DNA of 30,500 bases from JBOFCS01 sp051646185. Its GTDB lineage: Bacteria; Actinomycetota; Actinomycetes; Mycobacteriales; Mycobacteriaceae. This document shows, piece after piece, positions 14,888-24,003 of the stretch. The stretch is taken from assembly GCA_051646185.1 (NCBI GenBank), contig JBOFCS010000209.1:1-30500 (forward strand). Direction: 5' to 3'. Position numbers and translations under genes: made by a program. Numbering within the stretch: the stretch's first letter is position 1; each line of letters starts with the position of its first letter. The notes beneath the pieces are model-generated. The model was not told where the DNA came from and did no database searches. It saw only the letters and a program-made list of their open reading frames with translations.

Positions 14888-16053
14888 CGCCGCATGAAAG
14901 GTGGCACATCAACATCATCATCTTCAGATTCCTCTGTGGAAACCATAGTCGCTGAACCAGCTCCAGTGGGGCGCTCGGCTAATGGAGCCCCAAGCACATT
15001 CTCTTCAGCCGATTCCCCAAATATACTTGCACCCTTAGCAATATGCCCAGCACGAGCTGATCCAATGGTTCCCCTACCCATCGACTCAACAGGTTTACGA
15101 CTTGGAGCGCCCGCTTCAAACCCGGCAGCAATAACAGTAACTCTTACCTCATCGCCCAGCGAGTCGTCAATGACGGTGCCAAAAATAATATTTGCATCAA
15201 TATGCGCTGCCTCTTGCACCAAAGACGCCGCCTCATTAATCTCAAAAAGGCCAAGGTCACTACCGCCGGCAATCGACATCAAAACACCCTGAGCACCCTC
15301 CATCGAGGCTTCCAGTAAAGGTGAATTAATGGCAGACTCAGCAGCCTTAATTGCCCGCCCTTCCCCACGCGCTGATCCAATTCCCATAAGGGCGCTACCA
15401 GCACCGGACATTACGCCTTTGACATCGGCGAAGTCCACGTTTATTAAACCAGGAGTAGTAATAAGATCGGTAATTCCCTGAACCCCATTAAGCAAAACTT
15501 CATCAGCACTGCGGAAGGCATCCATCAAACTTACTTGCGCATCACCCAGCTGCAAAAGCCGATCATTCGGGATTACAATCAAAGTATCGCAAGATTCCCT
15601 TAGCGAACTGATACCATTTTCTGCCTGGCCACCACGCCTCTTGCCCTCAAAGGAAAATGGCCTAGTCACCACTCCAACGGTCAGTGCGCCAAGTTTGCGT
15701 GCAATGCTCGCCACCACTGGCGCCCCACCCGTTCCCGTTCCGCCACCTTCACCAGCGGTAACAAAGACCATATCGGCACCTTTAAGCAGTTCCTCAATTT
15801 CATCTTTGGCATCTTCCGCGGCTCGGCGACCCACCTCAGGATCAGCACCAGCGCCAAGACCACGAGTTGAGTCTCGCCCAACATCAAGCTTGACATCAGC
15901 ATCGCTCATAAGGAGAGCCTGAGCATCGGTGTTGATAGCAATAAACTCAACACCTTTAAGACCTTGCTCGATCATGCGGTTAACCGCATTAACACCTCCG
16001 CCGCCGATCCCGACGACCTTGATTACGGCGAGGTAGTTGTGCGGGGGCGTCAT
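14884..16053 (-). CDS. ftsZ: Cell division protein FtsZ
   Basis: This tubulin-like GTPase polymerises into the division ring. The protein has 389 residues from ATG 16053 (MTPPHNYLAVIKVVGIGG). GTP-binding GGGTGTG is at 103-109, followed by GAP where many FtsZ have AAP. The T7 loop NVDFAD, which completes the neighbour's active site, is at 205-210. A linker of about 60 residues ends in the conserved C-terminal peptide DDVDVPPFMRR, the docking site for SepF and FtsW in actinobacteria. A longer frame starts at 16131, but the 16053 ATG has GAAGG nine bases upstream and matches the usual FtsZ N-terminus. A 254-base regulatory gap precedes it; pgeF overlaps its stop by four bases. Confidence 0.98.
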   Translation of the reverse strand: MTPPHNYLAVIKVVGIGGGGVNAVNRMIEQGLKGVEFIAINTDAQALLMSDADVKLDVGRDSTRGLGAGADPEVGRRAAEDAKDEIEELLKGADMVFVTAGEGGGTGTGGAPVVASIARKLGALTVGVVTRPFSFEGKRRGGQAENGISSLRESCDTLIVIPNDRLLQLGDAQVSLMDAFRSADEVLLNGVQGITDLITTPGLINVDFADVKGVMSGAGSALMGIGSARGEGRAIKAAESAINSPLLEASMEGAQGVLMSIAGGSDLGLFEINEAASLVQEAAHIDANIIFGTVIDDSLGDEVRVTVIAAGFEAGAPSRKPVESMGRGTIGSARAGHIAKGASIFGESAEENVLGAPLAERPTGAGSATMVSTEESEDDDVDVPPFMRR

Positions 16054-16307
16054 GGGCTCTCGCCTTCCATAATATGTTGCACTGGGTACTGCGCTGGTCA
16101 TTGTTATCACGTACGTGACTCCCTCCCTCAACCCTAAACCTCAACCATAGAGTTAGAGTTATGTCAAGTAGTGCACGTAAAAGCAGACGCTATTGCCGCT
16201 CCATCGAATTAGCCAGCAGGCGCGCCGAAAACAATAGGAGAAACTTCATCACAGGAATAAAATGCACCAGGATTGAAGGCCGCAGCTCATTTCAAGCAAT
16301 TTTAACG
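16054..16307 (-). promoter_or_regulatory. ftsZ upstream regulatory region
   Basis: This 254-base gap between ftsQ and ftsZ has no gene. It holds a perfect 12-base palindrome TCACGTACGTGA at 16107-16118, a TTGACA hexamer on the minus strand at 16167-16162 without a good -10 at normal spacing, and a TAAAAT -10-like site at 16304-16299 right after the ftsQ stop. The minus strand also has repeated GGTTGAG words (about 16147-16120). Multiple ftsZ promoters are known in this genus; none is firmly placed here. Confidence 0.45.
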
Positions 16308-17237
16308 TTATCGAATGGTAGGTAGGTCTGGACTTGAAATGTCATAAATCTGGCCAGGCTGAGTCAGCAACGCGGCCAATTTTAAAGCCTTCTCTTCAGT
16401 ACGCTCCTGGGTACCCCAAATCACAGATCTGCCATCTAACAACCTCATACTAATGGCCGAAATCGACGGCGCAGCAATCTCTTGTAACTGATTCGACACC
16501 GAAAGAGGTAACACGCTGAGCACCTCAAGTGCAGCTTTAGTTTCAGGGCTCTTTACGCCCGGGTCTGCAACAACTAAACGTGGCACTCCAGGCGGAGGCG
16601 GCTCCAGGGCGTAATCAATACCACTCTTATCTACTAGATGTGCACCCAGTGGAGAATCAAAAAAAACAACTGGGCGTCGTTCAATCACAGTAACCCGAAG
16701 AGTCGAGGGGTACTCCCGTTGCACTCGCGCTGAAGCAATTTTTGGAATACTAGCAACCCTCATTGCTGCGGCAGAAGTATCGACCTGCAACAGCGGCTGC
16801 CCCTCCCTCACCGCAAGTACTGCCTTAACTTCCTCTTGAGCTACCGCTTCGGAACCAACAATGACCACTGATCTTACCGACATCAGCGGAGAAAAGTAGC
16901 CAATAGAGGCCACAACCAACCCAATAGCAACAACGATGCTACCAATGAGGATCCTCGGTAGGCCTATACCCCGAATACGGACACTTTTTGAGCTAGCGTC
17001 GACCTTAGCGGATGAGCTCTCTTGTTGCGCTTTCTCATTGACAGCTCTTTGCGCCCTACGCTCAGCCAGCCGCTCAGCACGCTCACGGCGCGCTTTACGG
17101 CGCGGACCTTCTTCAATCTCAGCAGAAACAACCTCAGTAACTGCTTCATCAGTGTCTAGACCACTTACCGGATTATCCTTTGTTGGATCAGCGGTTGCAT
17201 CCGTTACTGCTGAGTCCTCGGAATTACTATCACTCAC
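16308..17237 (-). CDS. ftsQ: Cell division protein FtsQ
   Basis: This bitopic divisome protein links cytoplasmic and periplasmic assembly through FtsL and relatives. The protein has 309 residues from GTG 17237. Residues 1-90 are a cytoplasmic, charged, Arg/Glu-rich region longer than in E. coli. A membrane helix is at about 95-116, a POTRA domain at about 118-188 (RSVVIVGSEAVAQEEVKAVL), and the FtsQ beta domain follows (ERRPVVFFDSPLGAHLVDKSG). The GTG overlaps the murC stop by eight bases and has AAAGGGG five bases upstream; a TTG 18 bases further up is less likely. It ends the tight murE-to-ftsQ run. Confidence 0.95.
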   Translation of the reverse strand: MSDSNSEDSAVTDATADPTKDNPVSGLDTDEAVTEVVSAEIEEGPRRKARRERAERLAERRAQRAVNEKAQQESSSAKVDASSKSVRIRGIGLPRILIGSIVVAIGLVVASIGYFSPLMSVRSVVIVGSEAVAQEEVKAVLAVREGQPLLQVDTSAAAMRVASIPKIASARVQREYPSTLRVTVIERRPVVFFDSPLGAHLVDKSGIDYALEPPPPGVPRLVVADPGVKSPETKAALEVLSVLPLSVSNQLQEIAAPSISAISMRLLDGRSVIWGTQERTEEKALKLAALLTQPGQIYDISSPDLPTIR

Positions 17238-18777
17238 CGCCGCCCCTTTGTTCAACTATGTCTTGTGCGGTTGTTTTTTGCTCAATTGCGTTGGTGAATC
17301 TCTTGTTCCGCAATGCCGCTAAGATTTCCGTACCAAGCATGGTGACATCGCCTGCTCCCATGGTAATAATTACATCACCGCTGCTGCTCACATCACTAAC
17401 TTGCTGCGCCACTCTAGACAGATCCGGTTGATAATGAACTTCTTTGGTAACACCTTGAGCTACCATCGCGCCACTAACCCCTGGCAATGGCTCTTCACGT
17501 GCCCCATAAACATCCAAAACAATAACGATATCAGCTAAATCAAGCGCAGAAGCAAACTCAGCCGCAAATGTTGCTGTACGAGAATACAAATGCGGCTGAA
17601 AGATAACAACAACTCGACCCGATACCTCATTATCGTTTTTCACCAGTTCACGAGCAGCAGTCAACACCGCTCTCACCTCGGTTGGGTGATGCGCATAGTC
17701 ATCAAACACTCTTGTCCCAGAAACAACACCACTCAACTGAAACCTTCTATGGACTCCACCGAAACTTGCAAGTCCATCAAGAATAACGTCAACAGCAGCG
17801 CCGGATTCCCTAGCCGCAAGCAAAGCACCCAATGCGTTTAAAGCCATATGCCGACCCGGAACTGCTAGTCGCAAAGTACGCGGAGCAGATTCGGCACTTA
17901 GCTGCACAACAGCAATTCCACCAACATCCTTGGGGGACCAACTTATTAATCCTGCTTCTAGTCTTAGGCTTGCACCTGATGCCGAACTTTCGCTAACAGC
18001 GCTTGGCCCATCAGGGATACTGCCATACCCACAAACGCGTATCCCCTTTTTTTCAGCGCGCTCAATCAGTGCCGCCGAACCAGGATCATCTAAACAAGCA
18101 ATGAGTACACCATCAATTGGAATCCGATCCACAAACTTATCAAAAACCTCAATATAGGCTTGTTCATTACCAAAGAAATCAAGATGATCTGACTCGACAT
18201 TTGTTACCACAACAATATTGGGCGTGTACTGCAAAAGCGAACCATCACTTTCATCAGCCTCAGCCACAAAAACACTCCCCGAACCATGGTGGGCATTTGT
18301 TCCCGCCTCATTTAGCTCTCCACCAACAGCAAAAGAAGGATCCATCCCACAATGCTGCAATGCAACAATCAGCATTGAGGTTGTTGAGGTCTTACCATGA
18401 GTTCCTGCCACCAAAATTGATTGGCGTCCTTGCATTAATTTCTCGAGCACAACTGGACGCAAAATAATAGGAATCCCACGACGAGCAGCTTCAAGTAATT
18501 CTGGATTATCTTTGGGAATTGCCGCATGTGTTGTCACCACGGCTGTTGGTCCACCCGCAAGCATATCTAATGCACTCTCATCATGACCAATGCGGATGAG
18601 TGCGCCCCTAGCACGCAAGGCAAGCACTCCCCTACTCTCTTTTGCATCTGAGCCTGATACCTGCCCTCCTCGGGCGAGTAAAATTCGAGCAATGCCCGAC
18701 ATCCCAGCCCCACCAATGCCCACCATATGAACCCGCTGTAAATCCATTGGAAGAATATCAATCGGAGCTGAATTCAT
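17230..18777 (-). CDS. murC: UDP-N-acetylmuramate--L-alanine ligase
   Basis: MurC adds L-alanine to UDP-MurNAc in the cytoplasm, using ATP. The protein has 515 residues. The N-terminal Rossmann part has HMVGIGGAGMSGIA (17-30). The P-loop is AGTHGKTSTT (124-133). ADESDGS and NVESDHLDFF are the central-domain blocks, and FDDYAHHPTEV begins the C-terminal ligase domain. The ATG overlaps the murG stop by one base (TAATG), with AAGGA six bases upstream. It works with MurD, E and F, all in this window. Confidence 0.97.
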   Translation of the reverse strand: MNSAPIDILPMDLQRVHMVGIGGAGMSGIARILLARGGQVSGSDAKESRGVLALRARGALIRIGHDESALDMLAGGPTAVVTTHAAIPKDNPELLEAARRGIPIILRPVVLEKLMQGRQSILVAGTHGKTSTTSMLIVALQHCGMDPSFAVGGELNEAGTNAHHGSGSVFVAEADESDGSLLQYTPNIVVVTNVESDHLDFFGNEQAYIEVFDKFVDRIPIDGVLIACLDDPGSAALIERAEKKGIRVCGYGSIPDGPSAVSESSASGASLRLEAGLISWSPKDVGGIAVVQLSAESAPRTLRLAVPGRHMALNALGALLAARESGAAVDVILDGLASFGGVHRRFQLSGVVSGTRVFDDYAHHPTEVRAVLTAARELVKNDNEVSGRVVVIFQPHLYSRTATFAAEFASALDLADIVIVLDVYGAREEPLPGVSGAMVAQGVTKEVHYQPDLSRVAQQVSDVSSSGDVIITMGAGDVTMLGTEILAALRNKRFTNAIEQKTTAQDIVEQRGGGE

Positions 18778-19916
18778 TACTTGTCCTTCCGCGCATGGGC
18801 AACAGCTTCAATCGCAATCTGCGCGATACGATCAGCAGCATTTTTACTTCCAGCAGCCACAGCAGCAGCACCCATGGTGGCAAGCAAATCTGAATCACGC
18901 AACCATTTCGACGCAATTTCGCTAACTAAAATAGGACTAAGATCAGCATCCTGAACAACCAGGCCCCCACCAGCGTCAACAACAGCCCTGGCATTAAGCT
19001 CTTGTTCGCCGTTTCCGTGGGGCAATGGTACATATATCGCGGGTAAGCCTACAGCTGATACTTCAGCAACTGTCATTGCACCAGAGCGGCAAATAACCAT
19101 ATCAGCTGCGGCATAAGCTAAATCCATCCGAGTTAAATAAGGAACAGCGACGTAAGCCGGAGCAGTATCAGATGAAAAAATATCTATCGCATTCTTCGGC
19201 CCATAGGCATGCAGCACACCAATGCCAGCTTGACCCAAAGTAAAAGAAGCAGCAGATACCGCATTGTTTAATGACTTCGCCCCTTGTGAACCACCAAACA
19301 CTAATAGCACTGGAGCATCTGGATTCAGACCAAAAAACTCTTTTGCTTGAGATTTAAGGGCGGAACGATTGAGCGAATTGATCACCCCGCGTACTGGGAT
19401 ACCAACTACTTCCGCACCCTTTAATCCTGAATCATGAACTGCAGCAAGAACTTTTACCGCAGTTCGGGAACCCACCTTATTGGCAATACCAGCACGAGCA
19501 TTTGCTTCATGAATTACCACCGGAATCTTCCTGCCGGCTATCTTGCGATAAGCCGCTAGATAAGCCGGTAGCGCAACATAACCTCCAAAGCCCACAACAA
19601 CATCGGCTTCAACCTCCGTGAGCAGCCTCCTAGTCTGACGAACCGAAGAAATAACTCGAACTGGGAGGCGAAATAAATCGATTGACAGCTTTCGAGGAAG
19701 TGGTACTGGAGGAATCAGCCGAAGATCATAACCTCGTTCTGGCACCAAACGGCATTCAAGGCCCCGTTCCGTACCAAGGGCAGTTATCCGAATTTCAGGA
19801 TCAATGGCACGCAAGGCATCTGCTACTGCCATAGCGGGTTCGATATGGCCTGCAGTTCCACCCCCAGCCAAAACCACAGATAGGTGCGAACCGGCCTTGT
19901 GTGATAAGTCAATCAT
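18777..19916 (-). CDS. murG: UDP-GlcNAc:undecaprenyl-pyrophosphoryl-MurNAc-pentapeptide GlcNAc transferase
   Basis: MurG makes lipid II from lipid I at the inner face of the membrane. The protein has 379 residues. The N-terminal glycine loop is AGGGTAGHIEPA (17-28). HEANARAG replaces the more usual HEQN block, as in other actinobacteria. FGGSQGA, CRSGAMTVAE and PLPHGNGEQELNA form the UDP-GlcNAc site of the C-terminal GT-B domain. The ATG overlaps the ftsW stop by four bases. Coupling to ftsW puts lipid II synthesis next to its polymerase. Confidence 0.97.
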   Translation of the reverse strand: MIDLSHKAGSHLSVVLAGGGTAGHIEPAMAVADALRAIDPEIRITALGTERGLECRLVPERGYDLRLIPPVPLPRKLSIDLFRLPVRVISSVRQTRRLLTEVEADVVVGFGGYVALPAYLAAYRKIAGRKIPVVIHEANARAGIANKVGSRTAVKVLAAVHDSGLKGAEVVGIPVRGVINSLNRSALKSQAKEFFGLNPDAPVLLVFGGSQGAKSLNNAVSAASFTLGQAGIGVLHAYGPKNAIDIFSSDTAPAYVAVPYLTRMDLAYAAADMVICRSGAMTVAEVSAVGLPAIYVPLPHGNGEQELNARAVVDAGGGLVVQDADLSPILVSEIASKWLRDSDLLATMGAAAVAAGSKNAADRIAQIAIEAVAHARKDK

Positions 19917-21373
19917 CGCCGCCCACTTCTGCCAGCGCTAGCATTTCCAGACCTTCGAACAAGATCCTTCCGGTTAGTTCGTTGCGCACTACCCGAACGT
20001 GTAGAACTCGAATCACCTTGCCATCCACGACCTTGTCGAGCAAACATTGTTTCCTCGTAATTCGCTCGGGCTCTTCGCGCGTCAAGTTTATTTCGTAAAG
20101 CCTCAGCGCGTGAGGGTGAATATGGCTCAGGCTTAGGTAATCTCAGCAGCCGAATAAAACGATTATCACTGCCCGAGTGCAAGGCTGCCACAGCTTCGGG
20201 TTCATGACGGGCCGCATTAGCCAAGATACCAAATAACGTCAAGGTCACTGCTGTTGACGAACCGCCAGCAGAAATTAAAGGAAGTTGCAACCCTGTTACC
20301 GGTAAAATTCCAACTACATACCCAATGTTAATAAAAGCTTGACCGATTATCCAGACCGTTGAAGTGCCAGCAAGCAGTCGAAGAAAAGGGTCTACTGAAC
20401 GAAGCGAGATACGCAAACCGGTATATGCAAAAAGTGCAAAAAGTGCAAGCACAGCTAAACATCCGATGAAACCGAGCTCTTCGCCAATGATCGCAAAAAT
20501 GAAGTCATTGTGGGCATTTGGCAAGTAACTCCACTTAGCAACACTTTGACCTAATCCATTGCCAAAGATTCCGCCATCAGCAAGCGCATATTTAGCCTGC
20601 CGGGCTTGATATCCCGCTCCTTGGGGATCAGCACCTGGATTGAATAATGAATGAACTCGGGCTGATCGGTAGCCGGCAGTCAAAGCTAAAATAGTTGCAG
20701 CAAGAACCGCTCCAGCAATTGTCGAGAGAAAAACCCGTAACGGGAGTCCAGCGAACCACAGTAAACCAATAACTACAATACTGACTGAAATCGCCGTGCT
20801 CAGACTGTTTTCTAAGACGATCAGACCCGCAATAAGTAGCGTCACTGGAATCAGAGGAACTAACAGTTCTTTAAGAGTCGCGTTACGCTTACGACGCGAA
20901 GCCAACATATGGGCCCCCCAGATCGCTAAGGTTACCTTTGCTATTTCAGAAGGCTGAACTGTCAGTGGACCAACATTGATCCATCTACGACCACCGTCGA
21001 CTTCAATGCCAATTCCAGGAACTAGCACCATAACTAATAAAATAATTGCAATAATCAACGCTGGGAAAGAAAGTTTTCGCAGTACCCTAATGGGAACTCT
21101 CAGAGCAGCATAAAACCCACATACCCCAAGGAGACATACCAAAAGCTGCTGACTAAACATAGTGTAAGGAGAACCATCAACGGTGTAAGACTCAACACCA
21201 GAGGCCGAAAGCACCATAACCAGACCAAAAATAGTTAGTAGCGCGGTAGTAGTGATTATAAGATGAAATGACGTCAGAGGTCGAGTCAGCCAAAGTCCAA
21301 ATCTAGTTCGCGGCAAGGCAAAATCAGCCCTAGACGATGTCGATTTACTAGACGCTGTTGATGGTGTAGCCAT
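19913..21373 (-). CDS. ftsW: Septal peptidoglycan polymerase FtsW (SEDS family)
   Basis: FtsW polymerises lipid II into glycan strands at the septum, paired with FtsI. The protein has 486 residues with about ten membrane segments between 35 and 390. VQPSEIAK (139-146) and the catalytic-loop motif NAHNDFIFAIIGEELG with D290 are intact, as are QAFINIGYVVGILPVTGLQLPLISAGG. The usual PDLGT-type motif reads ENSLST here (188-193). A basic, Arg/Ser-rich cytoplasmic tail of about 90 residues follows HEPEAVAAL. The ATG overlaps the murD stop by one base, with GAGGTGG seven bases upstream. RodA is excluded by the dcw context and tail. Confidence 0.96.
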   Translation of the reverse strand: MATPSTASSKSTSSRADFALPRTRFGLWLTRPLTSFHLIITTTALLTIFGLVMVLSASGVESYTVDGSPYTMFSQQLLVCLLGVCGFYAALRVPIRVLRKLSFPALIIAIILLVMVLVPGIGIEVDGGRRWINVGPLTVQPSEIAKVTLAIWGAHMLASRRKRNATLKELLVPLIPVTLLIAGLIVLENSLSTAISVSIVVIGLLWFAGLPLRVFLSTIAGAVLAATILALTAGYRSARVHSLFNPGADPQGAGYQARQAKYALADGGIFGNGLGQSVAKWSYLPNAHNDFIFAIIGEELGFIGCLAVLALFALFAYTGLRISLRSVDPFLRLLAGTSTVWIIGQAFINIGYVVGILPVTGLQLPLISAGGSSTAVTLTLFGILANAARHEPEAVAALHSGSDNRFIRLLRLPKPEPYSPSRAEALRNKLDARRARANYEETMFARQGRGWQGDSSSTRSGSAQRTNRKDLVRRSGNASAGRSGRR

Positions 21374-22920
21374 TACGATTCCACCTCATTGACTGTGACG
21401 GGGTTAGATACACCCAATTTTTCTACTTCAGCCCGCACGGCTAAGGCAAAAGCCTCACCCCGATGTCCATAACTATTGAACATATCCAAGGAGGCCGCGG
21501 CAGGCGCAAGCAATACCGTATCCCCAGGTTCAGCGAATCTACGCGCATAAGTCACTGCTGCCTCCATAATGGATTCCACGCTGCTATCTGAATCCAGTAA
21601 TACCTCATCACCTCTTTGCCTAATTAAAGGGCTTGCACGATCAACAATCTCTTCCGACACCTCAGCATCGTCGCTTGTTGATACCTCAAGAACTGGTACA
21701 TCAGGGGCGTGTCGCAACAAAGCCTTCCGGATGTGCGACCGATCACAACCAATCAGCACCACAGCTACCAGATGTGCGGAAATTTCAGCAATCAGCCCAG
21801 CAACTTCAGCCCCTTTAAGCTGCCCTCCAGCAATCCACACCACCCGTGGATAGGCCAAAACCGATGCCTTAGCCGCATGCGGATTGGTCGCTTTAGAGTC
21901 ATTGATGTATCTAACCCCATCAATTTCAGCAACAAATTGACTCCGATGTGGCCCCAGTTGATGGTTGGCAAGTCCACCATGAATTGCCCACGGTTCGACT
22001 CCAATTGCTCGAGCAAGTGCCGCTGCAGCCAATGCATCCATAAAAAGGGAGGAGCTTGCAGGAGTGATATCGGAAACTGCAGCAAGCACTAGACTCTGTT
22101 TGCTGAAGGCTCTATCAACTATGGCTCCCTGCACAATCCCTAGTTCGCCCTGCTGCGGCGCGCCAAGCCGAAAACCGACAGTGTGTTCAGCTGGCGAACC
22201 CTGAACCAGGGAAGCCGCAATAGGGTCATCAAGACCAAGCACACCTACCCTCCCCTGTAAGACCCTTGATTTTGCCGCTATATACTCCGGCATCCCACCA
22301 TGCCAGTCTAAATGGTCTTCTGCAATATTAAGGATCACTCCAGCTTCCGGGATAACTGAAGGTGCCCAATATAATTGAAAGGATGAAAGTTCCACAGCAA
22401 GAACATCCGTGCGTTCCGAATCCACCAGCACATCAAGAATGGGTCTTCCTATATTCCCACAAGATGCACTCTTAACCCCAGCAGTAAGCAAAATCGATTC
22501 CAGCATCGAAGTCGTAGTAGTTTTACCGTTTGTTCCAGTGACAACCAACCAACGACGAACTGGCCCAAACAGCTGCAACTGATCGATACGCCAGGCTAAT
22601 TCCACATCCCCCCATACCGGAATATCCTGCAAATTTATAGCTTTGAACAAAGGCGAAGAAGGTGGCCACCCAGGGCTAGTTATTACTAAGGAAAATCTAT
22701 TAAGCAGGGAAGAATCCTGCAATAAGGATTCAACTTCAATAGTTGACAAACCCAAATCAGCACATTTGCCTAACGCTTGCTTATTGCTATCGCATATCGT
22801 GACTTTCGCACCCAACTGGCGCAAAACTTTTGCAGCAGATAATCCCGAAGCACCTGCGCCAGCAACAAGAATCAAGGAGCTCGATAGATTCTTTGCATCA
22901 TCGAGATTAAATACCGTCAT
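21373..22920 (-). CDS. murD: UDP-N-acetylmuramoylalanine--D-glutamate ligase
   Basis: MurD adds D-glutamate to UDP-MurNAc-L-Ala. The protein has 515 residues. The N-terminal domain has VAGAGASGLSAAKVL (19-33). The P-loop VTGTNGKTTTTSML is at about 127-140. ELSSFQLYW and NIAEDHLDWH are the central-domain blocks, and NDSKATNPHAA begins the C-terminal domain. LLAPAAASLDMFNSYGHRGEAF near the end is the MurD-specific signature. Its ATG lies three bases after the mraY stop codon. The ribosome site is weak, so coupling to mraY translation is likely. Confidence 0.97.
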   Translation of the reverse strand: MTVFNLDDAKNLSSSLILVAGAGASGLSAAKVLRQLGAKVTICDSNKQALGKCADLGLSTIEVESLLQDSSLLNRFSLVITSPGWPPSSPLFKAINLQDIPVWGDVELAWRIDQLQLFGPVRRWLVVTGTNGKTTTTSMLESILLTAGVKSASCGNIGRPILDVLVDSERTDVLAVELSSFQLYWAPSVIPEAGVILNIAEDHLDWHGGMPEYIAAKSRVLQGRVGVLGLDDPIAASLVQGSPAEHTVGFRLGAPQQGELGIVQGAIVDRAFSKQSLVLAAVSDITPASSSLFMDALAAAALARAIGVEPWAIHGGLANHQLGPHRSQFVAEIDGVRYINDSKATNPHAAKASVLAYPRVVWIAGGQLKGAEVAGLIAEISAHLVAVVLIGCDRSHIRKALLRHAPDVPVLEVSTSDDAEVSEEIVDRASPLIRQRGDEVLLDSDSSVESIMEAAVTYARRFAEPGDTVLLAPAAASLDMFNSYGHRGEAFALAVRAEVEKLGVSNPVTVNEVES

Positions 22921-22923
22921 TTG

Positions 22924-24003
22924 TCAGTTACCAATCGCAGCTAGCCACTCACTGTAGAACAGTGCAAGCCCTAGAGCACTTGAAATGGCGGTTAATAACC
23001 AAAAACGGATGATGACAGTAGTCTCTGCCCAACCAGATAACTCAAAATGATGGTGAAAAGGTGCCATTCTGAACACTCTGCGCCCAGTAGAACGGAAAGC
23101 TGCGATCTGAATGACAACAGAAGACATTTCAGCAACAAATAATGCCCCAATAACTACCGCAAGCAATTCGGTCTGGGTAGTGATTGAAAGTCCAGCCAGC
23201 ATTCCACCCAGCGATAATGAACCCGTATCACCCATAAATATTTTGGCCGGAGCGGCATTCCACCACAAAAAGCCAATACATGCCCCGGCTCCAGCTGCAG
23301 CAACCAGAGCTAAATCCAAAGGATCCCGCACGTTATAACAACCGATACTTGGATCCTCTACGCAACTGTTGCGGTACTGCCAAAAAGTAATAACAACGTA
23401 AGCACCCAGAACCATCGACATAGAACCAGCAGCAAGCCCATCAAGACCATCAGTGAAGTTCACTGCATTTGACCACGCACTTATCAAGAAATAGCAAAAA
23501 ATTACAAAAACCACCGAACTCATAGTCAAAGTAGTGATTTCACGTACATAAGATAGATGTAAACTCCCAGGGGTAAGCCCGCTTGATCCGCTAAACTGCA
23601 ATGCAAGAACCCCGAATAAAAGCGCGGCGACCAGTTGTCCAATCAACTTTGCAGTCTTATTGAGGCCAAGATTGCGCTGTTTACGTATCTTAATAAAGTC
23701 ATCAAGAAATCCAACAGCACCAAGAACCGTAGCTAAACCCAGTACTAATAAACCAGAGACAGAGGGTCCCTCTGCCTGAAAACCAATGCCTACCAAATGT
23801 GATCCCAGATAACCAGCCCACAAACCAGCTAAAATTGCAACCCCACCCATAGACGGCGTACCGCGCTTTGCCTGATGACTCGCCGGACCCTCAACTCTAA
23901 TTTCCTGCCCAAAGCCCTGTTTAGAAAAGAACTTCACTAAAACTGGAGTAAGGAGTATGGCCACTGCAAGTGAAATACCCACCGCAAACAGAATTTGCCT
24001 CAC
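22924..24003 (-). CDS. mraY: Phospho-MurNAc-pentapeptide translocase
   Basis: MraY moves phospho-MurNAc-pentapeptide to undecaprenyl phosphate, making lipid I. The protein has 359 residues with about ten membrane helices. GTPSMGG (48-54), FLDDFIKI with the metal-binding pair D101-D102, NFTDGLDGLAAG (182-193), GDTGSL with D259 and the HHHFELSGW block near the C-terminus are all present. The start is GTG 24003, overlapping the murF stop as TAGTG, with AGAGGAG eight bases upstream. It sits between murF, which makes its substrate, and murD. Confidence 0.97.
   Translation of the reverse strand: MRQILFAVGISLAVAILLTPVLVKFFSKQGFGQEIRVEGPASHQAKRGTPSMGGVAILAGLWAGYLGSHLVGIGFQAEGPSVSGLLVLGLATVLGAVGFLDDFIKIRKQRNLGLNKTAKLIGQLVAALLFGVLALQFSGSSGLTPGSLHLSYVREITTLTMSSVVFVIFCYFLISAWSNAVNFTDGLDGLAAGSMSMVLGAYVVITFWQYRNSCVEDPSIGCYNVRDPLDLALVAAAGAGACIGFLWWNAAPAKIFMGDTGSLSLGGMLAGLSITTQTELLAVVIGALFVAEMSSVVIQIAAFRSTGRRVFRMAPFHHHFELSGWAETTVIIRFWLLTAISSALGLALFYSEWLAAIGN

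Noticed and set aside
16054..16131. Longer FtsZ starting at 16131
   Set aside because: The ATG at 16053 has a good ribosome site and the normal family N-terminus; the extra 26 residues are not family-like.
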